From NCBI RefSeq assembly GCF_018687535.1, contig NZ_CP061295.1, positions 1,054,001 through 1,118,000 of the forward strand: a stretch of DNA of 64,000 nucleotides. Direction: 5' to 3'. The notes beneath the pieces were generated by a model, which was given only the letters and a program-made list of their open reading frames with translations, did not search any database and was not told where the DNA came from. Each line of letters begins with the position of its first letter. Position 1 is the first letter of the stretch. Below, one piece after another: positions 31,684 to 40,800 of this stretch. The DNA comes from Polynucleobacter sp. MWH-S4W17 (lineage in GTDB: Bacteria > Pseudomonadota > Gammaproteobacteria > Burkholderiales > Burkholderiaceae). A program made the translations under genes and the position numbers.

Positions 31684-33215
31684 GCATTGAGCTTAGCTTG
31701 GGTAGGATCATGCAATTTATTCAAAGCTGATAAATAGGCTTTTGCAGAAGCGGCAATGATATCTGGGTCAGTTCCTACACCATTCACAATACGACCGCCT
31801 TTTGCCAAGCGCACAGTAACCTCACCTTGAGACTGCGTACCTGAAGTAATGGCATTGACAGAATAGAGCAACTGCTCAGCCCCACTCTTAGCAATCCCCT
31901 CAATTGCGTTCAAGCTGGCATCCACTGGACCATTACCCTCTGCTTCGGAGCTTATCTCTTTATCACCCATACGAAATGTCACACGTGATTTAGGTCGCTC
32001 ACCAGTTTCAGAATGCTGACTCAATGAGATAAATTTATAGTGCTCACCCTCTTCTGCTGCCGCAGAATCAGACATGATGGCAATAATATCTTCATCAAAT
32101 ATCTCAGACTTTTGGTCAGCCAATGTTTTAAATCTGATAAAAGCTTCGTTCAAATCAGCCTCAGCTTCAACGGTGATTCCCAATTCTTGCAAGCGCTGTT
32201 TAAAGGCATTGCGGCCGGATAATTTGCCCAAAACAATTTTATTAGCTGACCAACCCACATCTTCAGCGCGCATGATTTCATAGGTGTCGCGGTTCTTCAA
32301 AATACCGTCTTGATGAATGCCTGAAGTATGCGCAAAGGCATTAGCACCAACGACCGCCTTGTTAGGCTGGACCACAAAGCCGGTGATCTGAGATACCAAT
32401 TTAGATGCTGGAACAATCTGCGTTGCATCAATACCGCAGACCATATCAAAGTAGTCCTTGCGGGTCCGCAAGGCCATCACAATTTCTTCTAAGGCAGTAT
32501 TACCTGCACGCTCGCCCAAGCCATTGATCGTGCACTCAATTTGACGGGCGCCGCCAATCTTTACACCCGCCAAGGAATTGGCAACAGCCATTCCCAAGTC
32601 GTTATGGCAATGTACTGACCAGACCGCTTTATCGGAGTTAGGCACGCGGGTTCGCAAGGTCTTAATAAACTCGCCATATAACTCGGGAGTTGCATAACCT
32701 ACGGTATCTGGAATGTTGATGGTAGATGCACCCTCGTTAATAACCGCCTCAACTACTCTGCACAAGAAATCCATTTCCGAGCGATAACCGTCTTCAGCTG
32801 AAAATTCAATATCTTCAGCTAAGTTACGAGCAAAACGAATGGAACGCTTAGCCTGCTCTAAAACCTCTTCTGGAGACATGCGTAATTTCACGGCCATATG
32901 CAATGGACTTGTTGCCAAGAATGCATGGATACGTTTTGCGTTTGCTGCTTGCAATGCATCAGCAGCTCGTGTGATGTCCTTGTCGTTAGCTCTAGCCAAT
33001 GAACAAACAATAGAGTCCTTAACGGCAGCTGCAACTGCAGATATTGCCTGGAAGTCACCCTCCGAGCTAGCAGCAAAGCCTGCCTCGATCACATCTACTT
33101 TAAGACGCTCTAACTGACGCGCAATGCGTACTTTTTCGTCTTTGGTCATAGATGCACCTGGTGATTGCTCACCATCGCGCAAGGTGGTATCAAATATGAT
33201 TACTTTATCGCTCAT
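31668..33215 (-). CDS. leuA: 2-isopropylmalate synthase
   Basis: A 515-residue enzyme catalysing the first committed step of leucine synthesis, condensing acetyl-CoA with 2-oxoisovalerate. The N-terminal TIM barrel begins [18 protein letters not shown] and contains the [14 protein letters not shown] metal site. The C-terminal domain is the LeuA regulatory dimer domain, which in the family mediates leucine feedback inhibition (for example [17 protein letters not shown]). The ATG at 33215 has GGAG 7 bases upstream; a GTG one codon earlier is possible. A Leu-rich leader peptide and terminator/antiterminator lie directly upstream, so expression is probably attenuated by leucyl-tRNA supply. Confidence 0.96.
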   Translation of the reverse strand: MSDKVIIFDTTLRDGEQSPGASMTKDEKVRIARQLERLKVDVIEAGFAASSEGDFQAISAVAAAVKDSIVCSLARANDKDITRAADALQAANAKRIHAFLATSPLHMAVKLRMSPEEVLEQAKRSIRFARNLAEDIEFSAEDGYRSEMDFLCRVVEAVINEGASTINIPDTVGYATPELYGEFIKTLRTRVPNSDKAVWSVHCHNDLGMAVANSLAGVKIGGARQIECTINGLGERAGNTALEEIVMALRTRKDYFDMVCGIDATQIVPASKLVSQITGFVVQPNKAVVGANAFAHTSGIHQDGILKNRDTYEIMRAEDVGWSANKIVLGKLSGRNAFKQRLQELGITVEAEADLNEAFIRFKTLADQKSEIFDEDIIAIMSDSAAAEEGEHYKFISLSQHSETGERPKSRVTFRMGDKEISSEAEGNGPVDASLNAIEGIAKSGAEQLLYSVNAITSGTQSQGEVTVRLAKGGRIVNGVGTDPDIIAASAKAYLSALNKLHDPTQAKLNAQMTP

Positions 33216-33269
33216 CACTACTCTCCGGTTTTAAACAATTCTGAACTTCTTCAGATAACTCAAACTCAT

Positions 33270-33361
33270 AAAACAAAAACCCCAGCAATTAGCTGGGGCT
33301 GGTATGTGGTGGTTAATGATTCTGCTTTATCTCATTAACTCAGGCCTTACCCGCCCCAAGC
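33270..33361 (-). promoter_or_regulatory. leuA transcription attenuator (terminator plus alternative antiterminator)
   Basis: On the minus strand, GCCCCAGC (33299-33292), a five-base loop and GCTGGGG (33286-33280) form a terminator followed by TTTTTGTTTT, 55 bp before the leuA ATG. The left arm can instead pair with GCTTGGGGC (33361-33353), which lies within the leader-peptide codons after the leucine run. Between them is an 8-bp hairpin GTTAATGA/TCATTAAC (33312-33339). A ribosome stalled at Leu codons would leave the antiterminator free; one reaching the stop would mask it. This mechanism is inferred from the sequence. Confidence 0.8.
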
Positions 33362-33417
33362 CTTAGGCTTAGTGCTAGCAGAAGGAGGCCAGTTAAAGGC
33401 GAGAAATTCATCAACAT
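33340..33417 (-). CDS. leuL: leuA leader peptide (25 residues, leucine-rich)
   Basis: A short reading frame with ATG at 33417 and TGA at 33342-33340. It encodes 25 residues, of which nine are leucine, including four consecutive Leu codons (CTC CTT CTG CTA) followed by alternating leucines (A-L-S-L-R-L). Its position just before an intrinsic terminator and leuA is the classic arrangement of an attenuator leader peptide. The Shine-Dalgarno sequence is weak; an internal ATG two codons later could also serve as start. The symbol is by functional analogy with enterobacterial leuL, not by homology. Confidence 0.8.
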   Translation of the reverse strand: MLMNFSPLTGLLLLALSLRLGAGKA

Positions 33418-33445
33418 GGAATTAATATACCCCAAAAATAGGGAA

Positions 33446-34309
33446 TTAGCTAAAACGTTTACCGCTGAGACGCTCCCAGGCCCAAATTACATATCCAGAG
33501 ATGGAATAAATCACAAATAAACCAAACAGCGTTAATGGCGGGTTTGAGGATATCAAGACAAAGGTCAGGATCATTAAAACCATTACGCCAAATGGCACGC
33601 GGTAACGAACATCCAAGGCCTTGCCGCTATAAAAGCGGGCATTTGAGACCATAGTGAGTCCAGCATAGACAGCGATAAAGAAAGCAACCCAAGGAATGGC
33701 TGTATCGCGAACTGGAATTTTGTTGTCATCAGCCAACCAAATAAAACCAGCCATTAAAGCACCTGCAGCAGGACTTGGCAGGCCTTGAAAAAATTTCTTA
33801 TCCACTACACCGGTATTCACATTAAAGCGCGCCAATCGCAAGGCAGCGCCAGCACAGTATGTAAATGCCGCCAACCACCCCCACTTACCCAAATCTTTTA
33901 ATGCCCATTCATAAGCGACCAATGCAGGCGCAACACCAAATGAGACCATATCAGCAAGAGAATCGTACTGCTCACCGAAAGCGCTTTGAGTGTTGGTCAT
34001 ACGTGCCACACGCCCATCCATGCCGTCCAATACCATTGAAGCAAAAATGGCGATTGCCGCAATCTCAAACTGGTGATTCATTGCATTCACAATGGCATAA
34101 AAGCCACAAAACAAAGCTGCGGTTGTAAAAGCGTTTGGAAGGAGATAAATGCCCTTGCTGCGTAGGCGGGGCTTTTGAGGATGCAACTCCTCAACTTCGT
34201 AATCAATACCATCACCTAAGTCTTCAGCCCATTGATCTTGTGAAGAAGTCAGACGTTTCTGAGAGAGGCGGCTACGGTCAATACGACCACGACGGCGAAA
34301 TGTAGTCAA
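33446..34309 (-). CDS. pssA: CDP-diacylglycerol-serine O-phosphatidyltransferase
   Basis: A 287-residue membrane enzyme making phosphatidylserine, the precursor of phosphatidylethanolamine. The CDP-alcohol phosphotransferase motif DGMDGRVARM ... GEQYDSLADMVSFG is intact, and about seven hydrophobic helices follow. I placed the start at a TTG at 34309, preceded by GGGA, giving the N terminus TTFRRRGRID and no overlap with psd. The open frame continues to 34396 inside psd, so the start is not certain. It lies 28 bp after psd, and leuA with its leader follows. Confidence 0.88.
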   Translation of the reverse strand: MTTFRRRGRIDRSRLSQKRLTSSQDQWAEDLGDGIDYEVEELHPQKPRLRSKGIYLLPNAFTTAALFCGFYAIVNAMNHQFEIAAIAIFASMVLDGMDGRVARMTNTQSAFGEQYDSLADMVSFGVAPALVAYEWALKDLGKWGWLAAFTYCAGAALRLARFNVNTGVVDKKFFQGLPSPAAGALMAGFIWLADDNKIPVRDTAIPWVAFFIAVYAGLTMVSNARFYSGKALDVRYRVPFGVMVLMILTFVLISSNPPLTLFGLFVIYSISGYVIWAWERLSGKRFS

Positions 34310-34337
34310 AGAATATCCCAGTGAATAATATTTCGAA

Positions 34338-34985
34338 TTAATCCAAACCAGGCAAACGAGCCAAGGCTGTATTTGTTGCAAATACTTTATCGCCAACGCT
34401 CACTAGCGGCTCTGCAGTGAGCGGCAAATAAATGTCTACTCGCGAACCAAAACGAATAAATCCATAGCGCTCACCTGCTTTGAGGCGATCGCCAACATGA
34501 ATGTAGCAAAGAATACGGCGGGCAATTAAACCAGCAACCTGGACTAAAGTAACTACTTGACCATTAGCATCGATAACAACGGCATTTCGCTCGTTCTCTG
34601 TAGATGCCTTATCCAAATCTGCATTCACAAATTTACCAGGGAAGTATTGAATCTCTTTCACCAAGCCATTTACCGCGCTTCGATTAGAGTGCACATTAAA
34701 AACGTTCATGAATACGCTGATTTTGAGCGCTTCACGGCCAGCATACGGATCATTGGTTTTTTCAACGACAACAATCCGGCCATCTGCTGGAGATAAAACA
34801 AGATCGCGACCTAAAGCAGGAATACGCTGTGGGTCACGAAAGAACTGCAGAACAAAGAAAAAAATGATCCAAAGAGGCCATGACCAAGCTATGCCACCTA
34901 AATAGTGAACTAGCAAAGTCACTGCCCCCACTAACGCTAAATACGGCCAACCTTCTTTCGCAATAATGGGGTGCGGATACATCAT
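34338..34985 (-). CDS. psd: Phosphatidylserine decarboxylase (short form)
   Basis: A 215-residue proenzyme that decarboxylates phosphatidylserine to phosphatidylethanolamine. Two N-terminal hydrophobic segments (residues 13-48) anchor it. The autocatalytic cleavage site is the Gly-Ser in [10 protein letters not shown], which would leave a small pyruvoyl alpha chain. The compact length and ending match the short psd class commonly paired with pssA. It lies between ilvC (53 bp) and pssA (28 bp) on the same strand. Confidence 0.93.
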   Translation of the reverse strand: MMYPHPIIAKEGWPYLALVGAVTLLVHYLGGIAWSWPLWIIFFFVLQFFRDPQRIPALGRDLVLSPADGRIVVVEKTNDPYAGREALKISVFMNVFNVHSNRSAVNGLVKEIQYFPGKFVNADLDKASTENERNAVVIDANGQVVTLVQVAGLIARRILCYIHVGDRLKAGERYGFIRFGSRVDIYLPLTAEPLVSVGDKVFATNTALARLPGLD

Positions 34986-35038
34986 CTTTGTTCTGAGCCT
35001 TTTATTGAAATGCTATTAGTAGATGCTTAGCTTGTAGC

Positions 35039-36097
<1,059 letters not shown>

Positions 36098-36106
36098 TTA
36101 AAAAAA

Positions 36107-36598
36107 TTAAACCTTGAGGATGCGTTCGCCGCGACCAATTCCAGAACCACCCGAACGGACAGTTTCGAGAATCGAAGCGCGATCAATCGAATCAATAAAG
36201 GCATCCAACTTGGCACCATCGCCAGTTAACTCAATGGTGTAACTCTTATCAGTCACATCAATGATGCGACCGCGGAAGATATCAGTGGTACGTTTGAGCT
36301 CTTCACGCTCTTTACCTACCGCACGCACCTTAATCATCATAAGCTCACGCTCGATATGAGGACCTTCGCTTAAATCAAATACCTTCACTACTTCAACCAA
36401 ACGGTTTAAGTGCTTAGTAATTTGCTCAATAACATCATCAGAGCCAAATGTGACGATAGTCATGCGAGATAAGGATGGATCCTCAGTAGGCGCAACGCTC
36501 AAAGTGTCAATGTTGTAACCACGCGCAGAAAATAAACCTACTACACGCGATAAGGCGCCCGGCTCGTTCTCAATGAGTACAGAAATAATATGTCGCAT
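36107..36598 (-). CDS. ilvH: Acetolactate synthase small (regulatory) subunit
   Basis: A 163-residue regulatory subunit with an N-terminal ACT domain (HIISVLIENEPGALSRVVGLF) that in the family binds valine for feedback inhibition, and a C-terminal dimerisation domain. Its ATG overlaps the stop codon of the large subunit gene by one base (TAATG), implying translational coupling for 1:1 assembly. Confidence 0.96.
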   Translation of the reverse strand: MRHIISVLIENEPGALSRVVGLFSARGYNIDTLSVAPTEDPSLSRMTIVTFGSDDVIEQITKHLNRLVEVVKVFDLSEGPHIERELMMIKVRAVGKEREELKRTTDIFRGRIIDVTDKSYTIELTGDGAKLDAFIDSIDRASILETVRSGGSGIGRGERILKV

Positions 36599-38385
36599 TA
36601 GAGATCCTCGCTACCCAAAAGCATTTCAGTAATACCCTTACCCGCTTGAACCATAGGCCAAACGTTTTCTTCTGGGTCAGTCTGGAAATCCATAAACACC
36701 GTACGATCTTTTAGACGAATCGCCTCTTTGAGCGCGCCCTCAACATCAGATTTCTTCTCAATGCGCATACCAACGTGACCATAGGCCTCTGCCAACTTTA
36801 CAAAGTCAGGCAAAGAATCCATGTATGAGCTGGAATAACGCTTGTTATAGGTAAGCTCTTGCCACTGACGAACCATGCCTAGGTAACGGTTGTTCAAGGA
36901 CACGATCTTCACTGGCGTGTTGTATTGCTTGCAGGTAGAGAGCTCCTGAATACACATCTGAATAGAGCCTTCACCAGTAATGGCGAATACATCCTTATCA
37001 GGAAATGCTTTCTTGATACCCATGGCATAAGGCAAACCTACACCCATGGTACCCAGACCACCTGAATTAATCCAACGACGTGGCTGATCAAACTTATAGA
37101 ACTGAGCTGCCCACATTTGATGCTGACCTACGTCGGACGTGATGAATGCATCACCACCAGTGAGCTCCCACAACTTTTGAACCACATATTGTGGCTTCAC
37201 AATTTGTGAGGCTTCGTCGTACTTCAAGCAATCTTTTTTACGCCACTCATTAATCTGATCCCACCAAGCGGCAACTTTATCGCCATTCTTGCGTGGACCA
37301 GCAACTTTCAATTGAGCAGTCATCTCTACCAATACTTCTTTGAGATTACCAACAATAGGAACGTCTACTTTGACACGCTTCGAGATAACGGAAGGATCAA
37401 TATCAATATGAATAATCTTGCGCGGATGACTTGCAAAGTGTTGTGTATTCCCAATCACGCGGTCATCAAAACGAGCGCCGATAGCAATTAACACATCACT
37501 GTGTTGCATCGCCATATTGGCTTCATAAGTACCATGCATGCCGAGCATACCCAAGAACTGAGGACTTGTGCCAGGGAAACCACCCAAGCCCATCAAGGTA
37601 TTGGTTACTGGATAACCGAGTAAGTCAGCAAACTCTTTGAGCTCTGGAGCAGCATCAGAAAGGATCACGCCACCACCGGTATAAATGTATGGACGCTCTG
37701 CCTCTTGCAATAAAGCCACCGCTTTACGAATTTGACCGCTATGGCCCTTTACAACAGGGTTGTAAGAGCGCATTTCCAAAGTCTCTGGATAAACAAATGG
37801 TCCTTTGGCTGCAGATACGTCCTTAGGAATATCAATCAATACAGGACCAGGGCGACCTGTCTGCGCAATGTGGAATGCCTTCTTCAGAACCAACGGAAGA
37901 TCTTTAACATCTTTCACGAGGAAGTTGTGCTTCACTACTGGGCGAGTAATACCAACGGTATCAGCCTCCTGGAAAGCATCTTCACCAATCGCGTATGTTG
38001 GCACGTTACCGCTGATGATCACCAATGGGATCGAATCCGTATAGGCGGTTGCAATTCCAGTCACCGCATTGGTAACACCTGGGCCAGAGGTAACTAATGC
38101 AACGCCAACCTTACCGGTTGCGCGCGCATAACCATCGGCAGCATGAACTGCTGCTTGCTCATGGCGAACCAAAATGTGTTCGAACTTATCTTGTTTAAAA
38201 ATTTCATCGTAGATAAAGAGAACGGATCCGCCCGGGTAACCCCAGACAAATTCAACACCCTCTTTGTGCAGTGCATGCACGAGCATTTCAGCACCAATCA
38301 TTTCTGGAGGCGCCTCTACGAGATTTGTGTTTGCTGTATCTTTGTTAGCTTTAGTAGCTAAAAATTCGGCGCTGCTTGTATTCAT
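36598..38385 (-). CDS. ilvB: Acetolactate synthase large (catalytic) subunit
   Basis: A 595-residue thiamine-diphosphate enzyme that joins two pyruvates, or pyruvate and 2-oxobutyrate. The catalytic glutamate is Glu76 in VRHEQAAVHAADGYARATG. The ThDP/Mg-binding motif runs from GEGSIQM to NNRYLGMV in the C-terminal domain, and a central FAD-binding domain lies between. It is also called ilvI in some annotations. The N-terminal tail of about 28 residues is polar and not conserved. It is first in the operon, with a candidate promoter at 38522-38549. Confidence 0.96.
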   Translation of the reverse strand: MNTSSAEFLATKANKDTANTNLVEAPPEMIGAEMLVHALHKEGVEFVWGYPGGSVLFIYDEIFKQDKFEHILVRHEQAAVHAADGYARATGKVGVALVTSGPGVTNAVTGIATAYTDSIPLVIISGNVPTYAIGEDAFQEADTVGITRPVVKHNFLVKDVKDLPLVLKKAFHIAQTGRPGPVLIDIPKDVSAAKGPFVYPETLEMRSYNPVVKGHSGQIRKAVALLQEAERPYIYTGGGVILSDAAPELKEFADLLGYPVTNTLMGLGGFPGTSPQFLGMLGMHGTYEANMAMQHSDVLIAIGARFDDRVIGNTQHFASHPRKIIHIDIDPSVISKRVKVDVPIVGNLKEVLVEMTAQLKVAGPRKNGDKVAAWWDQINEWRKKDCLKYDEASQIVKPQYVVQKLWELTGGDAFITSDVGQHQMWAAQFYKFDQPRRWINSGGLGTMGVGLPYAMGIKKAFPDKDVFAITGEGSIQMCIQELSTCKQYNTPVKIVSLNNRYLGMVRQWQELTYNKRYSSSYMDSLPDFVKLAEAYGHVGMRIEKKSDVEGALKEAIRLKDRTVFMDFQTDPEENVWPMVQAGKGITEMLLGSEDL

Positions 38386-38521
38386 TTTCTTTCGTCCTTT
38401 GCAATTTTCGGCAAAAAATTGTTTGGTCTGTTCTATCTCTTGCTTTTGGCCTGAGTTCGAACGGCGCTGCTACCGGAAAAAACCACTTCTTGAATGAGAT
38501 TCTAGGTAGTAAGCCCTATAT

Positions 38522-38549
38522 TCTATAGCAATCCCCTAAAATGACTCAA
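38522..38549 (-). promoter_or_regulatory. Candidate sigma-70 promoter for ilvBHC
   Basis: On the minus strand a -35-like TTGAGT and a -10-like TATAGA are separated by 16 bp, giving a leader of about 130 bases before the ilvB ATG. No leader peptide or terminator is seen in that leader. The site lies in the divergent spacer shared with the sigma-factor gene. Confidence 0.45.
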
Positions 38550-38578
38550 TTCTTACAGATTCAGGTCTAATCCATTGC

Positions 38579-39148
38579 ATGGCATCAGCCCAAGAACTAT
38601 CCGACTTTCTTAGTAGTGTTGAGCAGCGCGCTTTTAAGCAGGCTGTTTACGCCGTGCGTGACGATGATGCTGCGATGGATATCGTGCAAGACGCCATGAT
38701 CAAATTAGCCGAAAAATACGGTGATCGACCAGCAGGAGAGCTTCCCTTAGTATTCACCAGAATTCTGCAAAACCGGATTCATGATTGGTTTAGAAGGCAA
38801 AAGGTTAGAAATACCTGGGTCACCTTGTTTTCCAATATGGGCAAAAAGACCGATGAAGGCGATGATTTTGACCCCTTGGAGTCCCTTTCAGCCCCTGATG
38901 ACAGTGAAATTCACCAAGATGGGGCGCATAAGCTTGAAAAAAGTCAGCTTTTACAGGCCCTTGAGTCAGAAATATCTAAATTGCCTGTACGTCAACGAGA
39001 AGCCTTCCTGATGCGTTATTGGGATGAGCTAAGCATTACTGAGACGGCCAAAGCAATGAGTTGCAGTGAAGGAAGCGTTAAAACGCACTGCTCTAGAGCC
39101 ACCCAGACATTAGCTAAAGCATTGAAATTAAAAGGAATTACGCTGTGA
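38579..39148 (+). CDS. ECF-type RNA polymerase sigma factor
   Basis: A 189-residue alternative sigma factor. Region 2 covers about residues 12-75 (FKQAVYAVRDDDAAMDIVQDA, a -10 recognition and core-binding helix set) and region 4 about residues 125-182 (LPVRQREAFLMRYWDELSITE then CSEGSVKTHCSRA, the -35 helix-turn-helix). The linker is acidic and longer than in many ECF factors. It is the first gene of a tight plus-strand cassette: the next start codon (GTG) overlaps its stop by 4 bp. The regulon is unknown. Confidence 0.88.
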   Translation: MASAQELSDFLSSVEQRAFKQAVYAVRDDDAAMDIVQDAMIKLAEKYGDRPAGELPLVFTRILQNRIHDWFRRQKVRNTWVTLFSNMGKKTDEGDDFDPLESLSAPDDSEIHQDGAHKLEKSQLLQALESEISKLPVRQREAFLMRYWDELSITETAKAMSCSEGSVKTHCSRATQTLAKALKLKGITL

Positions 39149-39603
39149 AACACTTTGATGACCAACTTACCCAGACTCAAGTCGACCAATTTGGCCAGGC
39201 TAGCGCTGCCCTGCTTCGTCAAGGTACTCAGAGCATTCCCAAGCACCTAAAAGATCGTCTATATGCAGCACGTATGAAGGCCCTTTCAGTTAGAAAACCA
39301 GAGAAAGTACGCATTCAAAAACAAGTTTTAGCTGGTTCATCGCGTAATTGGACCTCTGGATCTAATACTCTCTGGGATACCGTAGGCTGGATTGCTCCTT
39401 TGGTGGTCCTCGTATTTGGCCTGATTGGCATTGCCCAGTGGCAAGATGATTCTCGTATTAATGACATCGCCGAAGTTGATGCTGCTCTTTTGTCTGACGA
39501 TGTGCCTCCTGATGCATATGCAGACAGTGGATTTATGGCCTTCCTCAAAAACGGCTCTCTCTCCGAACCTGATAGCCAATCCGACTTAGTACGCAGTAAA
39601 TAA
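39145..39603 (+). CDS. DUF3619 family single-pass membrane protein (possible anti-sigma factor)
   Basis: A 152-residue protein with a GTG start (AAGGA about 10 bases upstream), an N-terminal cytoplasmic part of about 70 residues, one transmembrane helix (roughly residues 76-94, WIAPLVVLVFGLIGIAQW) and an acidic periplasmic tail. I recognise it as DUF3619-like. Its topology, and its translational coupling to the ECF sigma gene, are what one expects of an anti-sigma factor. That function is inference; I see no classical zinc anti-sigma motif. Confidence 0.7.
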   Translation: MKHFDDQLTQTQVDQFGQASAALLRQGTQSIPKHLKDRLYAARMKALSVRKPEKVRIQKQVLAGSSRNWTSGSNTLWDTVGWIAPLVVLVFGLIGIAQWQDDSRINDIAEVDAALLSDDVPPDAYADSGFMAFLKNGSLSEPDSQSDLVRSK

Positions 39604-39617
39604 TCTTGACTTGTTTG

Positions 39618-40232
39618 ATGTTTATGAGAACCAGAACACGTCAAGTTTGTGGCGCAGCCCTAGTGGCGTTTTTCTGCGCCACTCAGGTGAGCCCAGCACT
39701 AGCACAAGGAGTGCCTAGCGCCCCGCACGGAAAGGCTACGGCCATTCCTGAAAAAAAACCTGATGGCACTTGGGATGGTTTAAAGCCGGTGCAACAGCAA
39801 ATTCTTGCGCCGCTAGAAAGCGACTGGGATTACATGTTGCCCGATAGTCGCAAAAAATGGATTCAGGTTGCCAACATTTACCCCAAGATGAGCACTCAAG
39901 ATCAAGAGCGCCTACAATCCCGCATGACAAGTTGGTCAAATCTTTCACAAAAAGATCGTCGCATTGCTCGCGAAAACTACCTCACCAGCCTAAAATTCCC
40001 TGCCGAGAAAAAAGCAGAAGCATGGTATGCCTACCAAAAATTAAGTGATGAGCAAAAGAAGAAGTTAGCTGAATCTGAACTCAAGAAAAAGCCTACTGCC
40101 GCTAATGCCCCGACACTTCAGCAGCATCCTATTTCACCTAAGGTTGCCCTCCCCGCCGCCGTCATTGCTCCAAGCACACCTGCGCCAGCAGAAGGTACTG
40201 GATCTAATGCAGAAGCCGGCTCTCCTTATTAA
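39618..40232 (+). CDS. DUF3106 family periplasmic protein
   Basis: A protein of about 204 residues with a signal peptide ending near SPALAQG. The mature part is helical and shows an approximately 18-residue periodicity: successive blocks begin LPDSRKKW, MSTQDQERL, LSQKDRRIA and LSDEQKKKL. A proline/alanine-rich C-terminal tail follows. It matches DUF3106. The repeated LS/MS-x-x-x-R blocks recall periplasmic helical sensors such as the CpxP group, but relationship is not shown. Start choice is uncertain (TTG 39606, ATG 39618, ATG 39624). It follows the DUF3619 gene by 14 bp. Confidence 0.7.
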   Translation: MFMRTRTRQVCGAALVAFFCATQVSPALAQGVPSAPHGKATAIPEKKPDGTWDGLKPVQQQILAPLESDWDYMLPDSRKKWIQVANIYPKMSTQDQERLQSRMTSWSNLSQKDRRIARENYLTSLKFPAEKKAEAWYAYQKLSDEQKKKLAESELKKKPTAANAPTLQQHPISPKVALPAAVIAPSTPAPAEGTGSNAEAGSPY

Positions 40233-40240
40233 GCGGTCGC

Positions 40241-40777
40241 ATGACACCTGCTGAATTAGACGCCTTACCCTCACCTCAATTTTGGCGACGAGTGTCTTGC
40301 TGCCTCTACGAACAGCTCGTATTACTCGGCGTCATTGCATTTACTTTTCTAGTCCCTAATCTTGGCTTAGGGATGCTATTTGGTATCTCATTACCCGGCT
40401 GGCTGACATTTTTATATCTCTACGCCGTGCTGGGGATTTATTTTGTTTGGTACTGGACTAAATCTGGTCAAACACTGGCAATGCAAACATGGCGGGTTCG
40501 CCTTGTTGGACGCGGCGGTTTCAATCTCACTAAACAACAAGCGTTTTGGCGTTATGTCTATGGCTCACTCTGGCTTATTCCTTGCGTACTATTGCAATGG
40601 GCATTTCATTTAGAGAAATGGCAAATCATTGAGATGCTATTTACCGTAGCTTTGTTAATTTGGCCGCTCAGTATTTATTTAGATCGTCAGAGTTTTCTAT
40701 ATCGACAAAGCCTTCCAGACCGTTTGGCTGCCACACGATTGGTTGAGCTACCAAAAAACCTCGTTACCTTGAATTAA
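40241..40777 (+). CDS. RDD family membrane protein
   Basis: A 178-residue membrane protein with about four hydrophobic segments. The RDD family features are visible: an arginine-containing first segment (FWRRVSCCLYEQLVLLG), the middle YWTKSGQTLAMQTWRVRLV block typical of the domain, and a later aspartate/arginine region (YLDRQSFLYRQSLPDRLAATRLV). The function of the family is poorly defined; some members are proposed transporters. It lies 8 bp after the DUF3106 gene and completes the sigma-factor cassette. Confidence 0.82.
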   Translation: MTPAELDALPSPQFWRRVSCCLYEQLVLLGVIAFTFLVPNLGLGMLFGISLPGWLTFLYLYAVLGIYFVWYWTKSGQTLAMQTWRVRLVGRGGFNLTKQQAFWRYVYGSLWLIPCVLLQWAFHLEKWQIIEMLFTVALLIWPLSIYLDRQSFLYRQSLPDRLAATRLVELPKNLVTLN

Positions 40778-40800
40778 CAGCTGCATCTTGATTTTCTAAA

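Noticed and set aside
34310..34396. N-terminal extension of pssA overlapping psd
   Set aside because: It would read through the end of psd; a TTG with GGGA upstream at 34309 explains the gene without overlap.
38386..38521. Leader peptide or attenuator in front of ilvB
   Set aside because: The leader has no ATG-initiated Ile/Val/Leu-rich frame and no terminator hairpin, unlike leuA.
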